From: Rickettsiales bacterium
GTDB lineage: Bacteria > Pseudomonadota > Alphaproteobacteria > Rickettsiales > 21-14-0-20-44-7
Assembly (NCBI GenBank): GCA_023301015.1
Contig: JALZVI010000149.1
Span: 1 to 10,029, forward strand
Reading direction: 5' to 3'
Length of the DNA stretch: 10,029 bases
This document shows positions 7,384 to 10,029 of this stretch, piece after piece. Each line of letters opens with the position of its first letter. The stretch's first letter is position 1. The translations under genes were made by a program, and so were the position numbers. The notes below the pieces were generated by a model that saw only the letters and a list, made by a program, of their open reading frames with translations, was not told the origin of the DNA and searched no databases.

Positions 7384-8242
7384 ACTTATTACTCAACACT
7401 GTCTCAGCTACAAAACTAGCCAGTATTAAAAGTCCTCCAATAATAGTCATATAGGCTGGCACTTCTCCCAGAAAAATAAAAGCCCATAATATTCCGTATA
7501 CAGGAATTATTGCACTCATGAGTCCTACCGTTACTGCCGAGAACTTTTTGAGGTAATGAACCAACAACGTATGCCCCATAGAAGTAGATATGACAACCAA
7601 ACCCATTAAATATGGAATGTCGTGGACAAACGCAGTTGAGTCTTTGAAAAACAACATAGGTAAGAGTACAAAAGAGGTCACAGCCAATTGAAAAAACATC
7701 ATCACGGACCCATTGTAACCACTTACAACCTTTCTTGTGTATATATTACGTAAGGCATAGGCCAAAGCGGAAATCAAACCAAAGATTACGGCGAGAGTTG
7801 TATCGTCATCTAATTTGAATTCTGGTGAGATAAGGTAAATTCCTAACATAACCAACATGGCAAGAAATAACTGATATATCTTAAATCTTGTCTTAAGAAT
7901 CAGTGGTTCCAAAATAGAAGTCATCGCAGGAAAAGTATGAAGTGTTAATAACGCCACAGCAACATTAGAATACAGCAGTGAATAGAAATAAGTTACCCAA
8001 TGTATCCCCATAAGGCCACCACCGAGAAAGACAGCATTGAAATCTTGCAAACTTTTTATTCGTAAATCAAGCTTTGTAATCTTAACATATAATCCTAAGA
8101 GAATCATAGATATCAGTGCCCTCCAAAAGATAGAAATCTCAGGAGCCATATGCATCTGTCTTCCAAATACACTAGAAGTGCTTATGCATATCAACGCAAG
8201 GTTGAAGCCAATCAGAGAAGACCTAGAAGAATTGTAGTTCAC
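7370..8242 (-). CDS. EamA/DMT-family inner-membrane transporter
   Basis: A 290-residue polytopic membrane protein with about ten hydrophobic segments, arranged as two EamA repeats (about 8-135 and 150-282). This is the usual length and architecture of the drug/metabolite transporter superfamily. The first half has the family-typical F-W-R-A-L stretch (about residues 39-43), and the second half ends with the typical P-V-Y-G-I-L-W-A-F-I-F-L-G-E pattern. Such proteins usually export or import small metabolites; the substrate cannot be read from sequence. The start is a GTG (8242), because the frame meets TAA at 8252-8254 with no ATG between; the next Met is residue 30. It lies 25 bp downstream of the SGNH lipoprotein gene, so the two are probably cotranscribed. 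Confidence 0.9.
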   Translation of the reverse strand: MNYNSSRSSLIGFNLALICISTSSVFGRQMHMAPEISIFWRALISMILLGLYVKITKLDLRIKSLQDFNAVFLGGGLMGIHWVTYFYSLLYSNVAVALLTLHTFPAMTSILEPLILKTRFKIYQLFLAMLVMLGIYLISPEFKLDDDTTLAVIFGLISALAYALRNIYTRKVVSGYNGSVMMFFQLAVTSFVLLPMLFFKDSTAFVHDIPYLMGLVVISTSMGHTLLVHYLKKFSAVTVGLMSAIIPVYGILWAFIFLGEVPAYMTIIGGLLILASFVAETVLSNKFGDK

Positions 8243-8267
8243 AGTTATATGTTAATCTGTGTAATTA

Positions 8268-8990
8268 TTAGTTTAGATTCTCATCTAACAACGGTTGCAA
8301 GGCGTACCAAACATTTTCTAATACGATCTTTTGCCCCAGCGCATTAGGATGTTTACCATCTGGTAGGTTAAGTTCTGTTTTACCAGCAACTCCATCTAAC
8401 AAGAAAGGAATGAGTACGGCTTTATGTTTCTGCGCAAGCTCAGGAAATATATTATTGTAAGCTCTCTGATAGGCCGCCCCCATATTAGGTGGCGCTAGCA
8501 TACCTGCTAAGATCATAGGCATTCCTTTTTTCTTTATCTGGACAGATGTTAATATAGAATCAAGGTTAGATCTCGTATTTTTAACATCAAGTCCTCTGAG
8601 CATATCATTTGCACCTAACTCTAATAGAAATATATCAGGCACTTGCTTGGTTACCCAATCCAATCTATTTATACCACCAGCTGTAGTTTCACCACTTAAT
8701 CCCGCATTTATCACACGATAGTTAAGTTCCATAGAGTCTAATCGATCTTGTAATAATGTAGGCCAAGCATCTTTTTCATCTAGTCCATAACCTGCAGTCA
8801 GGCTGTTGCCGAAACAGAGTATTGATTTCTTCTCCTTTTTAGTCGATTCTACAGCAACTTCTGCCTTTTCTATTGTGTCTATCACAACATCCTTCTGACT
8901 TGCTTGTTTATCTTTGCATGATGTAAATGCGCTTAAAAAAATCAATAAACAAACAATACATTGAAACTGAGGTAAATACTTCTTTTTCAT
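8268..8990 (-). CDS. tesA: SGNH-hydrolase lipoprotein, TesA-like arylesterase/lysophospholipase
   Basis: A 240-residue protein. Residues 1-25 are a lipoprotein signal (K2-K4, hydrophobic core, F-T-S-C with lipidated C25), so it is probably membrane-anchored in the periplasm or at the outer membrane. A charged linker (26-55) precedes the SGNH domain. Block I is F-G-N-S-L-T-A-G-Y-G with nucleophile S63 (GNSL in place of the usual GDSL). Block II is G-L-S-G-E-T-T with G100. Block III is L-G-A-N-D with N128. Block V is D-G-K-H-P-N with D211 and H214. All four SGNH residues and the Asp are present. E. coli TesA is a thioesterase, esterase and lysophospholipase of this family; ester hydrolysis is expected here, but the natural substrate is unknown. 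It is divergent from the YbbA-like ATPase with a 60-bp gap, as in E. coli, and is followed by the EamA transporter. Confidence 0.92.
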   Translation of the reverse strand: MKKKYLPQFQCIVCLLIFLSAFTSCKDKQASQKDVVIDTIEKAEVAVESTKKEKKSILCFGNSLTAGYGLDEKDAWPTLLQDRLDSMELNYRVINAGLSGETTAGGINRLDWVTKQVPDIFLLELGANDMLRGLDVKNTRSNLDSILTSVQIKKKGMPMILAGMLAPPNMGAAYQRAYNNIFPELAQKHKAVLIPFLLDGVAGKTELNLPDGKHPNALGQKIVLENVWYALQPLLDENLN

Positions 8991-9013
8991 GACTTAAAAT
9001 TAACATTAATTGG

Positions 9014-9028
9014 CTACGATTTACGTAG
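9014..9028. promoter_or_regulatory. Palindrome between the divergent tesA-like and ybbA-like genes
   Basis: CTACGATTTACGTAG has perfect 5-bp inverted arms (CTACG/CGTAG) around a 5-nt spacer. It lies in the 60-bp gap between the two divergent starts, so a regulator or shared control site is plausible. The arms are short and I could not assign promoter elements, so this is weak. Confidence 0.25.
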
Positions 9029-9050
9029 TAATTAAACAGATAAGCAACTT

Positions 9051-9749
9051 ATGAATACCATTCTTTCTGCTAATAACATTCAGAAAATATATACAAGTGG
9101 GGACAAACAACTCCAAGTACTCGATAATATAAACTTCAATATAGATGCGGGTGAAGTTGTTTCTATCATAGGTCCATCAGGAAGTGGCAAGACGACACTA
9201 CTGGGATTATGTGCGGGATTAGATTCTCCCTCTGAAGGTCATCTCAATCTATGTGGCGCTAACCTCAACCAATTGAATGAAAACGAGAAAGCCATTCTAC
9301 GTAACAATAAGGTCGGTTTTATCTTTCAGAATTTTCAATTGATTCCTACATTGACGGCTCTTGAGAATGTGATGATCCCCATGGAATTACTTGGAAACAG
9401 ATCTGCCGCAGCTATTGCCAAAGATCTCCTTGATCGTGTAGGTCTAGCAAGCAGAATGACTCACTACCCTGCTCAGTTATCTGGTGGAGAACAACAACGT
9501 GTTTCTATGGCTAGGGCTTTTTCAAATTCACCTCAAATATTATTTGCTGATGAGCCAACGGGTAATCTTGATGAGACCACAGGCATTAAGGTGGAGGCCT
9601 TACTATTTGATCTTAATAAAGAGCAGAAAACAACCCTTGTTATCGTTACCCATGATCTCGAACTGGCTAATAAAACTGATCGGATCATCAAACTCAAAGG
9701 GGGAAAGATCGTAAGCGACACATTGACTTCATCAGAGCATAAGCTATAA
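9051..9749 (+). CDS. ybbA: ABC transporter ATPase, YbbA/LolD-type
   Basis: A 232-residue ABC ATPase of the LolD/MacB/YbbA class with every motif intact. Walker A is G-P-S-G-S-G-K-T-T (41-49), the Q-loop is Q93, the signature is L-S-G-G-E-Q-Q-R (143-150), Walker B is I-L-F-A-D-E (163-168) with catalytic E168, followed by the D-loop G-N-L-D, and the H-loop is H201. The length is normal for the family. The stop is 1 bp before the FtsX-type permease ATG at 9751, so the two form one transporter. In E. coli, ybbA-ybbP is divergent from tesA exactly as here, which supports the assignment over LolD, FtsE or MacB. Families of this kind mostly perform mechanotransmission or lipid/lipoprotein handling. 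The substrate is unknown, and a link to the neighbouring esterase is an inference from conserved neighbourhood. Confidence 0.92.
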   Translation: MNTILSANNIQKIYTSGDKQLQVLDNINFNIDAGEVVSIIGPSGSGKTTLLGLCAGLDSPSEGHLNLCGANLNQLNENEKAILRNNKVGFIFQNFQLIPTLTALENVMIPMELLGNRSAAAIAKDLLDRVGLASRMTHYPAQLSGGEQQRVSMARAFSNSPQILFADEPTGNLDETTGIKVEALLFDLNKEQKTTLVIVTHDLELANKTDRIIKLKGGKIVSDTLTSSEHKL

Positions 9750-9750
9750 T

Positions 9751-10029
9751 ATGAATACTAATAAAATAGCTTTTCTAGTTAGAACTGCTCTAAGAGATAG
9801 CCGCAATAACCGAGGCAAATTGTTTATGTTTATGTCATCCATAATATTGGGTATTACGGCATTGGTGGCCATCAATTCGTTTAACTATAATCTGGTCAAA
9901 GATGTAAACAGGCAAACTAAAACAATTTTAGGTGCAGATATCCAAGTCAAAGGAAAAAAACAGCTGCCTCCAAAATTGCAAACCATTATAGATTCAATCC
10001 CAGCTCAACAAGCAACAGCGTCAGCCGCA
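9751..10029 (+). CDS. ybbP: YbbP-like FtsX-family ABC permease (5' part only)
   Basis: The frame is open for 93 codons from ATG 9751 to the window end with no stop. The N-terminus has the polar lead typical of this family (L-R-D-S-R-N-N-R-G-K-L), then a first membrane segment (about 25-42) and a periplasmic start containing T-K-T-I-L-G-A-D-I-Q, close to the L-G-A-D stretch usual after TM1 in YbbP-type permeases. Full-length family members are around 800 residues, so only about a ninth is visible. It starts 1 bp after the ATPase stop, implying translational coupling and a joint complex in the inner membrane. Confidence 0.85.
   Translation, partial: MNTNKIAFLVRTALRDSRNNRGKLFMFMSSIILGITALVAINSFNYNLVKDVNRQTKTILGADIQVKGKKQLPPKLQTIIDSIPAQQATASAA

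Noticed and set aside
8787..8825. GNSL instead of GDSL in the SGNH lipoprotein as a sign of inactivation
   Set aside because: The nucleophile S63 and the block II, III and V residues are all present; the Asp in GDSL is not the catalytic acid, so activity is likely kept.

Overview
The window looks like a low-GC Bacteroidota chromosome, probably a marine or free-living lineage; I cannot fix the order. The evidence is two proteins with type IX secretion system (T9SS) type A C-terminal sorting domains visible to the end, plus a third running off the window. Signal peptides ending in Ala-Gln, near absence of Shine-Dalgarno sequences before genes and an AT-rich composition agree with this.

Layout. 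(1) Positions 1-2911, minus strand: two tandem head-to-tail paralogues of a secreted protein built from Tyr-rich YD-like repeats and ending in a T9SS sorting domain. The downstream copy is cut by the window start. Their ends are almost identical and their middles are divergent. (2) Positions 2912-3104: a divergent intergenic region with an inverted repeat and an isolated Shine-Dalgarno-like motif. (3) Positions 3105-7119, plus strand: a compact three-gene operon (gaps of 7 and 10 bp) of exported, cysteine-containing proteins. Two are right-handed beta-helix proteins and the third is a small beta-rich protein with a T9SS sorting domain. A strong rho-independent terminator follows. (4) Positions 7194-7383: a probable broken remnant of a small minus-strand gene. 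(5) Positions 7370-8990, minus strand: an SGNH-hydrolase lipoprotein (TesA-like) followed by an EamA/DMT-family transporter. (6) Positions 9051-10029, plus strand: an ABC ATPase and the start of its FtsX-type permease, like E. coli YbbA-YbbP. The divergent tesA/ybbA-ybbP arrangement is the same as in E. coli.

The most notable feature is a run of eight C at 3136-3143. It sits in the signal-peptide codons of the first beta-helix gene. As written, translation from the only sensible ATG (3105) stops after 13 codons. With nine C the same ATG gives a complete signal peptide ending in Val-Ala-Gln and an uninterrupted 650-residue protein. The frame has no ATG, GTG or TTG between the tract and position 3326. 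This is either a one-base sequencing or assembly error or a phase-variable ON/OFF switch. Because the operon is so tightly packed, such a switch could affect all three exported proteins. Telling the two apart needs read-level data or other strains.
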